Positions 37,277-45,260 of a stretch of DNA of 64,000 nucleotides are shown in pieces. Numbering within the stretch: the stretch's first letter is position 1; each line of letters starts with the position of its first letter. The DNA is from Pseudomonas mosselii. Lineage in GTDB: Bacteria; Pseudomonadota; Gammaproteobacteria; Pseudomonadales; Pseudomonadaceae. The stretch lies in contig NZ_QJRP01000008.1 in the NCBI RefSeq assembly GCF_003205295.1, positions 62,001-126,000 on the forward strand, read 5' to 3'. A program made the translations under genes and the position numbers. The notes under the pieces are model-generated. The model made no database searches, was not told where the DNA came from, and saw nothing but the letters and a program-made list of their open reading frames with translations.

Positions 37277-37837
37277 CTCACGACCTCTAGATCAGCTTGC
37301 TTCAATGCAATTTGTGTTTTGGTAGCCAACACTTCGTCCTGCCAAGTGCGGCAATTGGCGCCCGTACTCGCCCCTGCCAGGGATCCGACTGCAGGATCTT
37401 GGCGTCAAGCGGGTGTGCGGTGCTTATGGTTTCGTAGGCAACAGGCCTGTACTTCAGACCAAGTCCATTTGGTGCGGGAAAACGCGGAGGGGTATCCGCC
37501 CGGTATCGCCGTTGGGCGAAACTTGTCGAAGTCAGCAAATGGGAAAGCGCTGCGGCTCCCATCAATCCTGCGACTCGCAAGCAGTGCCGAACGGAAATTG
37601 GGGGCGATTGTAGATAGGTCGTTCAACGATGACTATGACTTATTGAGCAACAGTCTTTTACAGAATGCGTAACAATACTGGTCAAAAAATCAACTTCGCG
37701 ACAGTTTGTCGCACCCCTTCCAGTAGCCCTGAAACCCTTGCCACGCAAGGGCTGATGGCTGACCTGGATCAATCGTGCGGCGCACTTTGCGGCTTATCTC
37801 GCCGCGCAATAGACCCAGGTCAATTCGGGACTTTGGT
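37277..37837. promoter_or_regulatory. Long upstream region of cyoA
   Basis: A 561-bp gap, unusually long here, with lower GC and no credible gene. It contains a perfect palindrome GCGACA-gtt-TGTCGC (37698-37712) and, on the opposite strand, TTGATCCAGGTCAG (37759-37772), close to the ANR/FNR pattern TTGAT-N4-(A/G)TCAA. Oxygen control of cyo by ANR is established in P. putida; assigning this site is inference. No strong sigma-70 pair was identified. Confidence 0.4.
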
Positions 37838-38344
37838 CTAAGCGCGACGTCGGTTCCGGTAGATCCCCAGGGGCACCAGCACCGCCGTCAGGACGAAGGC
37901 CACCAGCGCCCATTGCGCCAGCGACAGGCCGAGGATCGGCGGGTACGGGGTGGAGCAGAAACCGTCGACCTGGAAGGCCAGCGGCCAGAGCTTGGCCAGC
38001 GGCAGGTCGTCGACGATGGGCTGCAGGGTATCGATGCCGCAGCTGACCATCGGGTTGGCGAGTATATACACATGGTTGCCGGCCGCAACGATCCCACCGA
38101 TGGCGCTGAGCACCACCAGCGCCTCGAAGAAGGTCAGGCTGCGCCGCCCAGGCATGGCGGCGGCGATGAAGGCGAAGATCGCGATGAACAGCAGGGCATA
38201 GCGCTGCAGGATGCACAACGGGCACGGCGCCTCGCCCAGCACCACCTGCATGTACAGGGCGCCGCCGATCAGCGCCAGGCAGATCACGCCGAGGAGCACC
38301 AGAAAGCGCCGTTCCCGATTCAGGCGCGATGAGAGTTCGTTCAT
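37838..38344 (-). CDS. dsbB: Disulfide bond formation protein B
   Basis: A 168-aa inner-membrane quinone-linked oxidase that re-oxidises DsbA. Four hydrophobic segments are present. The first Cys pair is CPLC at 41-44; the second is Cys102 (SCGIDTL) and Cys130 (FCSTPYPP). Length fits the Pseudomonas short DsbB family. Located upstream of cyoA on the same strand but separated from it by a long gap. Confidence 0.95.
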   Translation of the reverse strand: MNELSSRLNRERRFLVLLGVICLALIGGALYMQVVLGEAPCPLCILQRYALLFIAIFAFIAAAMPGRRSLTFFEALVVLSAIGGIVAAGNHVYILANPMVSCGIDTLQPIVDDLPLAKLWPLAFQVDGFCSTPYPPILGLSLAQWALVAFVLTAVLVPLGIYRNRRRA

Positions 38345-38345
38345 T

Positions 38346-38504
38346 GCCGATTCCTTCGATGGAGAGTGGCAGCGCGGGCTGCCCGAGGGGCGCCCAGTCT
38401 ACACGCTGGAGATGACCTTTGAATGCATCGAGGAGGGGCGTGCGCGGCTATCCATTGATGACCTAGGACCGAGCGGGTCGGTTTCGGTTCACTGGCGCAC
38501 ATGA
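38346..38504 (+). pseudogene. Possible gene remnant with no start codon
   Basis: A protein-like frame of about 52 codons (residues such as EWQRGLPEGRPVYTLEMTF, ending SVSVHWRT and a TGA) opposite and upstream of dsbB. It has no ATG, GTG or TTG at a sensible place and no Shine-Dalgarno; the first in-frame Met gives only 30 residues. It may be the tail of a decayed gene. No family recognised. Confidence 0.25.
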
Positions 38505-38588
38505 AAAATACGCCAGCCCGAGCGCCGGACAGGGGCAGGCCCCTCGACACCCGGGAGTGAAGGATACAGTGATTAAAGGAGGATTAAA

Positions 38589-38616
38589 GATGAACGCGGG
38601 TGTAGAGGCGTTCATC
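38589..38616. terminator. Hairpin in the hmp-dsbB gap
   Basis: Perfect arms GATGAACG/CGTTCATC with a 12-base loop. Minus-strand side is followed by TTTAAT, plus-strand side by TCTTTCT, so it could terminate either way. It is 180 bp past hmp. A more GC-rich stem CCGGGGGCGC-ttt-GCGCCCCCGG (38766-38788) lies directly after the hmp stop but lacks a T run. The rest of 38505-38765 holds only loose palindromes of GCTGGCTTGC type. Confidence 0.45.
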
Positions 38617-38794
38617 TCTTTCTATATAGAGAAGGGGTGGTAGGCCCAATGGCTGGCAAGCCAGCCCCCGCACGGAGAATGCAATCGTCCGCTTCGTTCT
38701 CGATTACCCACGGTTGGGAGCATCCGGCACGAGAGCTGGCTTGCGAGCAATTGGGATGGTGGAGTCCGGGGGCGCTTTGCGCCCCCGGCGATTG

Positions 38795-39973
38795 CTACTC
38801 CAACGCCGCCGCCGGCCCGAAGAACTCGTAGCGGCTCTGCCCTTCCGGCACGCCCAACCCCTTGAGCTGGCGCTTGATCGCGGCCATGAAGCCCTTCGGC
38901 CCGAGGAAGTAGGCATCGATGTCACGCTCACGCGGCAGCCACTCGCCCAGCAGCGCCTGGTCCAGCAGGCCCACGGCGTCGGCGGCCTGGCTGCCATCTT
39001 CCTCGGCGTAGCAATAGAAGCGTTTGAGCTGCGGGTGGCGCGCCGCCAGCCCGTCGATCCAGTCGCGGAAGGCGTGCACCGCGCCATTGCGCGCGCAGTG
39101 GATGAAGTGCACCGGTCGCTCGGTCTTGAGCGCCGCCTCGAGCATCGCCAGGGTCGGGGTGATGCCCACGCCGCCACTGATCAGCACCAGCGGCTTGTCG
39201 CTGGCGGCCAGGGTGAAGTCGCCGGACGGCGGGAACAGTTGCAGGGTATCGCCGACCATCAAGCCGTCATGCAAGTAGTTGGAGACCTTGCCACCCGCTT
39301 CGCGCTTGACGCTGATGCGGTACTGCTCGCCGTCGCACAGGGCCGACAGCGAGTAGTTGCGGCGCTGCTCCTGGCCATCGATGAACAGCTGCAGGCCGAT
39401 GTACTGGCCCGGCTCGGCCTTGAGCACCGGCTTGCCATCGACCGGTGCGAAGTAGAACGAGACGATCTCGCTGCTTTCCTGCTCGCGGCGCACCAGGCGA
39501 AACTCGCGGGTGCCGCGCCAACCGCCGGCGGCCTGCTCCTTCTCTTTATAGAGGTTCTCTTCCGCGCCGATCAGGATGTCGGCCAGCTGGCCATAGGCGG
39601 CGGCCCAGGCGGCGATCACTTCAGGGGTGGCGATGTCCTTGCCCAGCACTTCCTCGATGGCGCGCAGCAGGCAGCTGCCGACGATCGGATAGTGTTCAGG
39701 GAGAATCTGCAGGGCCACATGCTTGTTGATGATCTGCCCGACCAGGCCACCCAGTTGCTCGAGCCGGTCAATGTGGCGCGCGTACATCAACACGCCGTTG
39801 GCCAAGGCGCGCGGCTGGTCGCCGCTGGCCTGGTGGGCCTGGTTGAACAGCGGACGCACCTCGGGGTACTCGCTGAGCATCAGTTTGTAGAAGTGGGTGG
39901 TCAGGGTCTCGCCACCGCTTTCCAGCAGGGGGACAGTGGCCTTGATGATTGCACGTTGTTCGGCATTGAGCAT
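38795..39973 (-). CDS. hmp: Flavohemoprotein nitric oxide dioxygenase Hmp
   Basis: A 392-aa cytoplasmic enzyme oxidising NO to nitrate with O2 and NAD(P)H. The globin domain has the proximal His in NKHVALQILPEHY; the FAD domain has RNYSLSA; the NAD domain has LISGGVGITPTLAML. Start at the ATG at 39971-39973, because the extra upstream residues of the longer frame are not globin-like. Divergent from a NorR-type activator across a 154-bp gap with its binding sites. Confidence 0.96.
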   Translation of the reverse strand: MLNAEQRAIIKATVPLLESGGETLTTHFYKLMLSEYPEVRPLFNQAHQASGDQPRALANGVLMYARHIDRLEQLGGLVGQIINKHVALQILPEHYPIVGSCLLRAIEEVLGKDIATPEVIAAWAAAYGQLADILIGAEENLYKEKEQAAGGWRGTREFRLVRREQESSEIVSFYFAPVDGKPVLKAEPGQYIGLQLFIDGQEQRRNYSLSALCDGEQYRISVKREAGGKVSNYLHDGLMVGDTLQLFPPSGDFTLAASDKPLVLISGGVGITPTLAMLEAALKTERPVHFIHCARNGAVHAFRDWIDGLAARHPQLKRFYCYAEEDGSQAADAVGLLDQALLGEWLPRERDIDAYFLGPKGFMAAIKRQLKGLGVPEGQSRYEFFGPAAALE

Positions 39974-40019
39974 TGCGACAACTCCTGAGCCTTTGGCTTC
40001 GAATGATTGCGTTAGGCTT

Positions 40020-40035
40020 TTCAGCAATCGTGCCA
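40020..40035 (-). promoter_or_regulatory. Candidate sigma-54 promoter of hmp
   Basis: Minus strand TGGCAC-GATTGC-TGAA resembles the sigma-54 -24/-12 pattern (TGGCAC-N5/6-TTGCA), with a good -24 but GA in place of GC at -12. It sits between hmp and the three NorR-type sites, as expected for an enhancer-dependent promoter. Confidence 0.4.
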
Positions 40036-40059
40036 ACTTTAATCATCAATAAAATCAGG

Positions 40060-40113
40060 GTGTTGAGCACATAAGTGTCATAAAGACACACTCAGGCGTA
40101 TAGTCATTACGAC
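40060..40113. promoter_or_regulatory. Three NorR-type enhancer sites (GT-N7-AC)
   Basis: Sites GTGTTGAGCAC (40060-40070), GTCATAAAGAC (40077-40087) and GTCATTACGAC (40103-40113). The middle one is embedded in the perfect palindrome GTGTC-ATAAA-GACAC. NorR binds GT-N7-AC, and three sites are required at E. coli norVW; their number and place here match. Confidence 0.75.
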
Positions 40114-40127
40114 CAACAGGAGTCCAT

Positions 40128-41678
40128 ATGACTGCAAAGCCCCTGCTCACCGCCCTCCTCCCCCTGGTCAGCGACCTCTCCTGCGACTTGCCCGACCAGG
40201 AGCGCTACCGCCGCCTGCTTGGCGCCATGCGCGGCCTGCTGCCCTGCGATGCCGCAGCGCTGCTGCGCCTGGACGGTGAATGGCTGGTGCCGCTGGCGGT
40301 GGACGGCCTGTCGCCAGACACCTTGGGGCGGCGCTTCAAGGTCAGCGAGCATCCACGCTTCAAGATTCTCCTCGGGCGCCCGGAACCGACCCGCTTCGCC
40401 AGCGACAGCCCGTTGCCCGACCCTTATGACGGCCTGGTCAATGCCGAGCATGTCGACCTCGAAGTCCACGACTGCATGGGCTGTCCGTTGATGGTCGACG
40501 AACGGCCCTGGGGCCTGCTGACCCTCGACGCCCTGACCCCCGGCCAGTTCCAGAGCCTGGAGCTCGACGCCCTGCAGGCCTTCGCCAGCCTGGCCGCCGC
40601 CACGGTGACCGTGGCCGAGCGCATCGAGCATCTGGCCCTGCGTGCCGAGGACGAACACCAGCGCGCCGAAGTGTACCGCCAGGCCAGCGGCCAGGACCGG
40701 GAGCTGATCGGCCAGAGCAAGGCGCACAAGCGCCTGGTCGAGGAGGTCCGCCTGGTCGGCGGCAGCGACCTGACCGTGCTGATCACCGGCGAGACCGGCG
40801 TCGGCAAGGAGCTGGTGGCCCAGGCCCTGCACCGCGCCAGCCAGCGCGCCGACAAACCGCTGGTCAGCCTCAACTGCGCCGCGCTGCCCGACACCCTGGT
40901 GGAAAGCGAATTGTTCGGCCATGTGCGTGGTGCCTTCACCGGCGCCCACGGCGAACGCCGGGGCAAGTTCGAACTGGCCAATGGTGGCACGCTGTTCCTC
41001 GACGAGGTCGGCGAGCTGCCCCTGGCGGTGCAGGCCAAGCTGCTGCGGGTACTGCAGAGCGGTCAGTTGCAGCGGCTGGGCTCGGATCGCGAGCACCGGG
41101 TGGATGTGCGCCTGATCGCCGCGACCAACCGCGACCTGGCCGAGGAAGTGCGCAGCGGCAACTTCCGCGCCGACTTCTACCACCGCCTGAGCGTCTATCC
41201 ACTGCAGGTCCCGCCGCTGCGCGAGCGAGGCCGTGATGTGCTGCTGCTTGCCGGCTACTTCCTCGAACAGAACCGCTCGCGCCTGGGGCTGGGCAGCCTG
41301 CGCTTGTCCACCGATGCCCAGACCGCGCTGCTGGCCTACGGCTGGCCGGGCAACGTGCGCGAGCTGGAGCACCTGATCGGCCGTTCGGCGCTCAAGGCGC
41401 TGGGGCAACATGGACAGCGGCCGAAGATCCTCACCCTGGAGGCGGCCGACCTCGACCTGCGCAACGTGGCGCCGGCCATGCCGGTAGTAGCCGAGGTGCC
41501 GTCGGCCGACGTGCCATTGCCCGAGGGTGGGCTGCGCGAGGCAGTGGATGATTATCAGCGGCAGATCGTCGAAGCCTGCCTGAATCGCCACGGGGACAAC
41601 TGGGCTGCCGCAGCGCGGGAACTGGGTCTGGACCGGGCCAACCTGAGCCGGTTGGCCAAGCGACTGGGACTGCGCTAG
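40128..41678 (+). CDS. norR: NorR/FhpR-type NO-responsive sigma-54 activator
   Basis: A 516-aa activator. An N-terminal GAF domain senses NO through a ferrous iron. The AAA+ domain has Walker A GETGVGKE and the sigma-54 contact loop in ELFGHVRGAFTGA. A Fis-type HTH ends the protein (NWAAAARELGLDRANLSRLAKRLG). AGGAG precedes the ATG. It controls hmp, so the name fhpR would fit equally well. Confidence 0.93.
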   Translation: MTAKPLLTALLPLVSDLSCDLPDQERYRRLLGAMRGLLPCDAAALLRLDGEWLVPLAVDGLSPDTLGRRFKVSEHPRFKILLGRPEPTRFASDSPLPDPYDGLVNAEHVDLEVHDCMGCPLMVDERPWGLLTLDALTPGQFQSLELDALQAFASLAAATVTVAERIEHLALRAEDEHQRAEVYRQASGQDRELIGQSKAHKRLVEEVRLVGGSDLTVLITGETGVGKELVAQALHRASQRADKPLVSLNCAALPDTLVESELFGHVRGAFTGAHGERRGKFELANGGTLFLDEVGELPLAVQAKLLRVLQSGQLQRLGSDREHRVDVRLIAATNRDLAEEVRSGNFRADFYHRLSVYPLQVPPLRERGRDVLLLAGYFLEQNRSRLGLGSLRLSTDAQTALLAYGWPGNVRELEHLIGRSALKALGQHGQRPKILTLEAADLDLRNVAPAMPVVAEVPSADVPLPEGGLREAVDDYQRQIVEACLNRHGDNWAAAARELGLDRANLSRLAKRLGLR

Positions 41679-41695
41679 CTTCAGGCCATGTGCAG

Positions 41696-41817
41696 CCCCT
41701 ATAGGAGCGGCCTTGTGCCGCGAAAGGGCTGCGCAGCAGCCCCAGAATTGTCGCGTTAAAGCACAGATTGCCGGGGCCGCTTCGCGGCCCTTTCGCGACA
41801 CAAGGCCGCTCCTACAG
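41696..41817. repeat. REPIN of the CTATAGGAGCGGCCTTG type
   Basis: Arms CCCCTATAGGAGCGGCCTTG and its complement, with inner GGGCTGCGCAGCAGCCCC and GGGGCCGCTTCGCGGCCC hairpins. After norR. Confidence 0.85.
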
Positions 41818-41919
41818 TTACAGCTTTGCGATGCACCGCAAATAGCAAACTAAGCTAAAGCCTGACGCCAAAAAGCCGATAACCCGGCATCCTCCCCCAT
41901 TTCGAACCGAAGGTTGCCC

Positions 41920-42819
41920 ATGGCCACGCAAAAAGCCCGCGCGGACTCGTTGTCCCTGCTGCTGTTCACCCTGCGCAGCGGCAAGCTGATGGCAATCAAC
42001 CTGCTCAAGGTCAGCGAGATCATCCCCTGCCCGCCACTGACCAAGCTGCCGGAGGCCCACCCGCATGTCAAAGGTGTCGCCACCCTGCGCGGCAACTCGC
42101 TGTCGGTGATCGACCTGTCCCGGGCCATCGGCGAAATGCCCCTGGCCGACCCCGACGGCGGCTGCCTGATCGTCACCGAGATCAGCCGCTCGCGCCAGGG
42201 CCTGCACGTACAGGCGGTGAGCCGCATCGTCCATTGCCTGAGCACCGACATCAAGCCGCCGCCCTATGGCTCGGGCAACCGCTCGTTCATCACCGGCGTG
42301 ACCCGGGTCGACAACACCCTGGTGCAGGTGCTGGACATCGAGAAGGTCATCCACGGCATCGCCCCGCCCCCGCACGAACCACACCCGGGCGAAGTCAGCG
42401 AGGAGGACGCCAGCCTGCTGGCCGCCGCCAACATCCTGGTGGTGGACGACAGCCAGGTCGCGCTGCAGCAGTCGGTGCACACCCTGCGCAACCTCGGCAT
42501 CGAGTGCCATACCGCGCGCAGCGCCAAGGATGCGATCAACGTGCTGTTGGAACTGCAAGGCACCGACAGGGAGATCAACATCATTGTCTCCGACATCGAG
42601 ATGTCCGAGATGGATGGCTTCGCCTTCACCCGCACCTTGCGCGAAACCCCCGACTTCCAGCACCTGTACATCCTGCTGCACACCTCGCTGGACAGCGCGA
42701 TGAGCGGCGACAAGGCCAAGCTGGCGGGGGCCAATGCGATCCTGACCAAGTTCTCCTCGCCGGAGCTGACCAACTGCCTGGTGACGGCGGCGCGGGCGGT
42801 GGTGTTCGAGGAGCGCTGA
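41920..42819 (+). CDS. CheV-type chemotaxis coupling protein (CheW-receiver fusion)
   Basis: A 299-aa cytoplasmic protein. Residues about 8-150 are CheW-like (LLLFTLRSGKLMAINLLKVSEII, GVATLRGNSLSVIDLS). Residues about 165-295 are a response-regulator receiver with ILVVDDSQ and the phospho-acceptor Asp in IIVSDIEMSEMDGF. The start is the ATG at 41920 with AAGG six bases upstream; an in-frame TTG two codons earlier is less likely. It couples receptors to CheA. Confidence 0.9.
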   Translation: MATQKARADSLSLLLFTLRSGKLMAINLLKVSEIIPCPPLTKLPEAHPHVKGVATLRGNSLSVIDLSRAIGEMPLADPDGGCLIVTEISRSRQGLHVQAVSRIVHCLSTDIKPPPYGSGNRSFITGVTRVDNTLVQVLDIEKVIHGIAPPPHEPHPGEVSEEDASLLAAANILVVDDSQVALQQSVHTLRNLGIECHTARSAKDAINVLLELQGTDREINIIVSDIEMSEMDGFAFTRTLRETPDFQHLYILLHTSLDSAMSGDKAKLAGANAILTKFSSPELTNCLVTAARAVVFEER

Positions 42820-42834
42820 AAGCCAGAGCGTGAA

Positions 42835-42856
42835 GAGCCATGCGAGTGCATGGCTC
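42835..42856. terminator. Hairpin between the convergent CheV gene and deaminase operon
   Basis: Perfect 9-bp stem GAGCCATGC-gagt-GCATGGCTC. T runs are weak on both sides, so this is a candidate bidirectional terminator. Confidence 0.5.
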
Positions 42857-42864
42857 TTGAGGCC

Positions 42865-43029
42865 TCAGCGGCTATTCGTCGACTGAGGGCGGGGCTGCGA
42901 GGCCGCCCTGGAAACGACTGGCTCTCGGTTCGGCGCTTTCACGCCCCCCCGCTTCCAGGTCGGCCACTGCTCGACCTTTTCTCGACATTCATCGAGGTAA
43001 CGAAGAAATTCCTCTTTACTTCCGTTCAT
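42865..43029 (-). CDS. Small 54-aa protein overlapping the deaminase gene
   Basis: An open frame starting at the ATG at 43027-43029, inside the last 14 bases of the deaminase gene, with AAGGA eight bases upstream. It encodes MNGSKEEFLRYLDECREKVE then QWPTWKRGGVKAP and a Ser/Pro-rich tail. The amphipathic helix followed by WPxWK resembles small acidic proteins often seen near phage and defence genes. The overlap implies coupled translation with the deaminase. Function unknown; could be a regulator or partner of the deaminase. Confidence 0.6.
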   Translation of the reverse strand: MNGSKEEFLRYLDECREKVEQWPTWKRGGVKAPNREPVVSRAASQPRPQSTNSR

Positions 43030-44767
43030 CGGAATCATCCTTCAAGTACATTGACAAAGTATACCCAGCCTCATCCTCATGATCGATGTATGAACAAGGC
43101 AGCATCTGGGTGCGCAATCTAGCATCTGCTTCAGTCCAGTCAACCGTTTGCCCATCCTCGGTCTTACGTATGACAGCGTAGCCGCTACCCAGACTCATGG
43201 AAAACAGATCAAAGAAGCTTCTTGGGCCCACGCCGATGAAGGCGTCAAAAAATACCCCTTTGTTCGAACGGTCCTGGGAAATCGAATCCGAATGAAATTT
43301 CTGAGCCTTACTCTTGGGGTAAGGCTCGACATAAACCACACGGTCGACACCTGCGGCAATAATGTGTTTTGCACAGTTGTGACAAGGGTAAGTGGTGCAA
43401 TACAGCGTGCTATCAACTGCACTTACCCCCATTCTTGAAGATGACAGCAGCGCTTCCATTTCCGCATGGACGACCCGCCCGTATTCAGTGATATCTTTTA
43501 TTCCGCTATTTCTTATCAACGGCGCCACTTCATCCCGACAGTGCTCGGGTAATGAGCGAATGATGTTGTCTACAATCTCCTTTTTTTGCATGGCGTTGGA
43601 GTCCTCGCCTCGTTTGTAGTCCCTTCCATCCTCCTCATCCACAATTTCATGTGCTTCACTCCTGGTTGGCCAGTACAGGCCGCCTCCTGCCTTGGGTACA
43701 TCGTTAGCCCCCGTTGCGATGATGCAATCGTGCTTGGTCAGTACAGCACCGACCTGCCGTGATAGGTCAGCGGACCTCAGTGAGGCAGAAAATGCCATGA
43801 ACATCGCATACTCATCGAAAGTGGGGGTGACGTAGGGCTTTCCGAACAACAGATCCAGAATTCGCCAGACCTGATTCTTGAGGGCATCAAGATTCCCGTC
43901 ATAACTGACAAAGAAATCAGACAAATGGTAAGTATCTCGGGTGTGCTGCCCATGTGGCTCTTTTTCGTTCTCATCCCGTGAAATCAGATCCGCCGCCTGC
44001 TCCTTAGTCAACTGCAAGTCCTTGAGAAGATAGCGACTTCTGCGCTCATGGTCCGCATGCACGCCGATCAAGAAGAACCCTCCAGCGTAAATCTTCCGCA
44101 GTCGCTGCACCTCAAACGGTGTTTTCAGTGAGTTGATCAGATAGGCATTTCTACCAGGCGCTCCCTGATTTTTCTGGTACCTCAATTGGCTGATGGCGAC
44201 AGCAGCACCCAACGCCAGTATCGAATTATCCCCTGACACCTCTCTTAACCGATTACCTTCACGCATGTACCTGTCTATACGCTCAACGCGGTTTTCTGTG
44301 TCCGGAACGTTCCCGATTTTTGAAATAACCTCACTGGATATACGAATGGAGTTAGAGGTATAGCGAAACGCCTTGAGCCGATCTTCGACAATTTGGCAAA
44401 CCACTTTCAGGTCAGTTCCCAGTGCCCCGACGAATCCCAGAACCAACTCGGAATCCGCGTAGGAATCATCCAGGAAGGACATATTCATGAATTCAGGAGC
44501 GTGCGCAAGATTTTCCATGAGTGGCCGGGCATCGGGCATGGCCTCACCGTCCTGTGACAGTATCCCTCTTACCAACTGCTCCAGCTCCAGGGAGGACTCC
44601 GGCTTCCCCTGAAAACTCAGTTCACCCGTGCCCGGGTACCAAGACATCACACCACCGCTATGGGTGCGAAACTCAAACTGGTTCGGGTTAAGTTCTTTCC
44701 ATGCTCCAACCTGCGCCAATATTTCCAGGCGCTCCTTCAGCTGCGCGAATGATCCCTCGAAACGCAT
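43016..44767 (-). CDS. Anti-phage dCTP/dCMP deaminase (DCD/AvcD-like) with extra N-terminal domain
   Basis: A 583-aa protein. The zinc deaminase motifs are HAE at 434-436 and PCHNC at 461-465. A P-loop-like segment GFVGALGTD lies at 111-119, without the usual GK(S/T). This two-part layout fits the dCTP deaminase defence family (DCD, AvcD), which depletes cytidine nucleotides during phage infection. The family usually starts close to the P-loop; here about 100 residues precede it, with a compact strand-rich block (FEFRTHSGGVMSWYPGTGEL). The gene is visibly AT-richer than its neighbours, indicating horizontal transfer. ATG at 44765-44767, GAGG upstream. Confidence 0.8.
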   Translation of the reverse strand: MRFEGSFAQLKERLEILAQVGAWKELNPNQFEFRTHSGGVMSWYPGTGELSFQGKPESSLELEQLVRGILSQDGEAMPDARPLMENLAHAPEFMNMSFLDDSYADSELVLGFVGALGTDLKVVCQIVEDRLKAFRYTSNSIRISSEVISKIGNVPDTENRVERIDRYMREGNRLREVSGDNSILALGAAVAISQLRYQKNQGAPGRNAYLINSLKTPFEVQRLRKIYAGGFFLIGVHADHERRSRYLLKDLQLTKEQAADLISRDENEKEPHGQHTRDTYHLSDFFVSYDGNLDALKNQVWRILDLLFGKPYVTPTFDEYAMFMAFSASLRSADLSRQVGAVLTKHDCIIATGANDVPKAGGGLYWPTRSEAHEIVDEEDGRDYKRGEDSNAMQKKEIVDNIIRSLPEHCRDEVAPLIRNSGIKDITEYGRVVHAEMEALLSSSRMGVSAVDSTLYCTTYPCHNCAKHIIAAGVDRVVYVEPYPKSKAQKFHSDSISQDRSNKGVFFDAFIGVGPRSFFDLFSMSLGSGYAVIRKTEDGQTVDWTEADARLRTQMLPCSYIDHEDEAGYTLSMYLKDDSDERK

Positions 44768-44954
44768 TCCATGACCTCACCGTTGCCCGTTGGCTTTTGA
44801 ATCCCTACAGGTATAGCCACGAATCATCCTCTTTCCAGCGCGAGCAATGCTTGCTAATAAAGTTTCAGCCTTCCGCTAAAAACGTAGGAAAATTCGCAAT
44901 TTGCGTTGCGCCAATGGAAAGGCATAATTCCCTCTCTTGTTGAGGTCATGCCCC
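44768..44954. promoter_or_regulatory. Divergent promoter region of the deaminase
   Basis: AT-rich gap of 187 bp. It holds a palindrome AGCAA-tgc-TTGCT (44843-44855). AvcD systems in Vibrio carry an antitoxin sRNA upstream; no such RNA can be recognised here by eye, but the gap is long enough for a short one. Confidence 0.35.
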
Positions 44955-45260
44955 ATGCTACGTTCGATACTGCTTAGCCTTTCGTTACTAACCGTTTCCG
45001 CCCAAGCTTCGACGCCACAAGCCTGGAGCGACCAGCGCCAGCACATGCTCAAGGCCTGCCTGGCCGCCAGCCAGTTCAAGGATGCCCACGCCCTGGGCAA
45101 GCCCGCCGAGTTCGACGACCGAGTCGGTTACAGCGCACTGCTGATCGAGGGCACCTACCCCCAGAAGCACATGCAGAACCGCACTGGCACCGAGCTGTGC
45201 CTCTATGACCGACAACGCCAGCAAGCCTTCACCACCGAATGGGAAGCCGGCAAGCGATGA
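44955..45260 (+). CDS. Small secreted protein of unknown function
   Basis: A 101-aa protein with a signal peptide (MLRSILLSLSLLTVSAQA). The mature part has two Cys (KACLAAS and ELCLYD) that could form a disulfide. Start at the ATG at 44955 behind GAGG. Its TGA overlaps the ATG of the YkgJ-type gene (ATGA), so both are co-translated. No family recognised. Confidence 0.7.
   Translation: MLRSILLSLSLLTVSAQASTPQAWSDQRQHMLKACLAASQFKDAHALGKPAEFDDRVGYSALLIEGTYPQKHMQNRTGTELCLYDRQRQQAFTTEWEAGKR

Noticed and set aside
37302..37580. 92-codon minus-strand frame upstream of cyoA
   Set aside because: Poor third-position GC, no Shine-Dalgarno and no recognisable motif; more likely non-coding leader.
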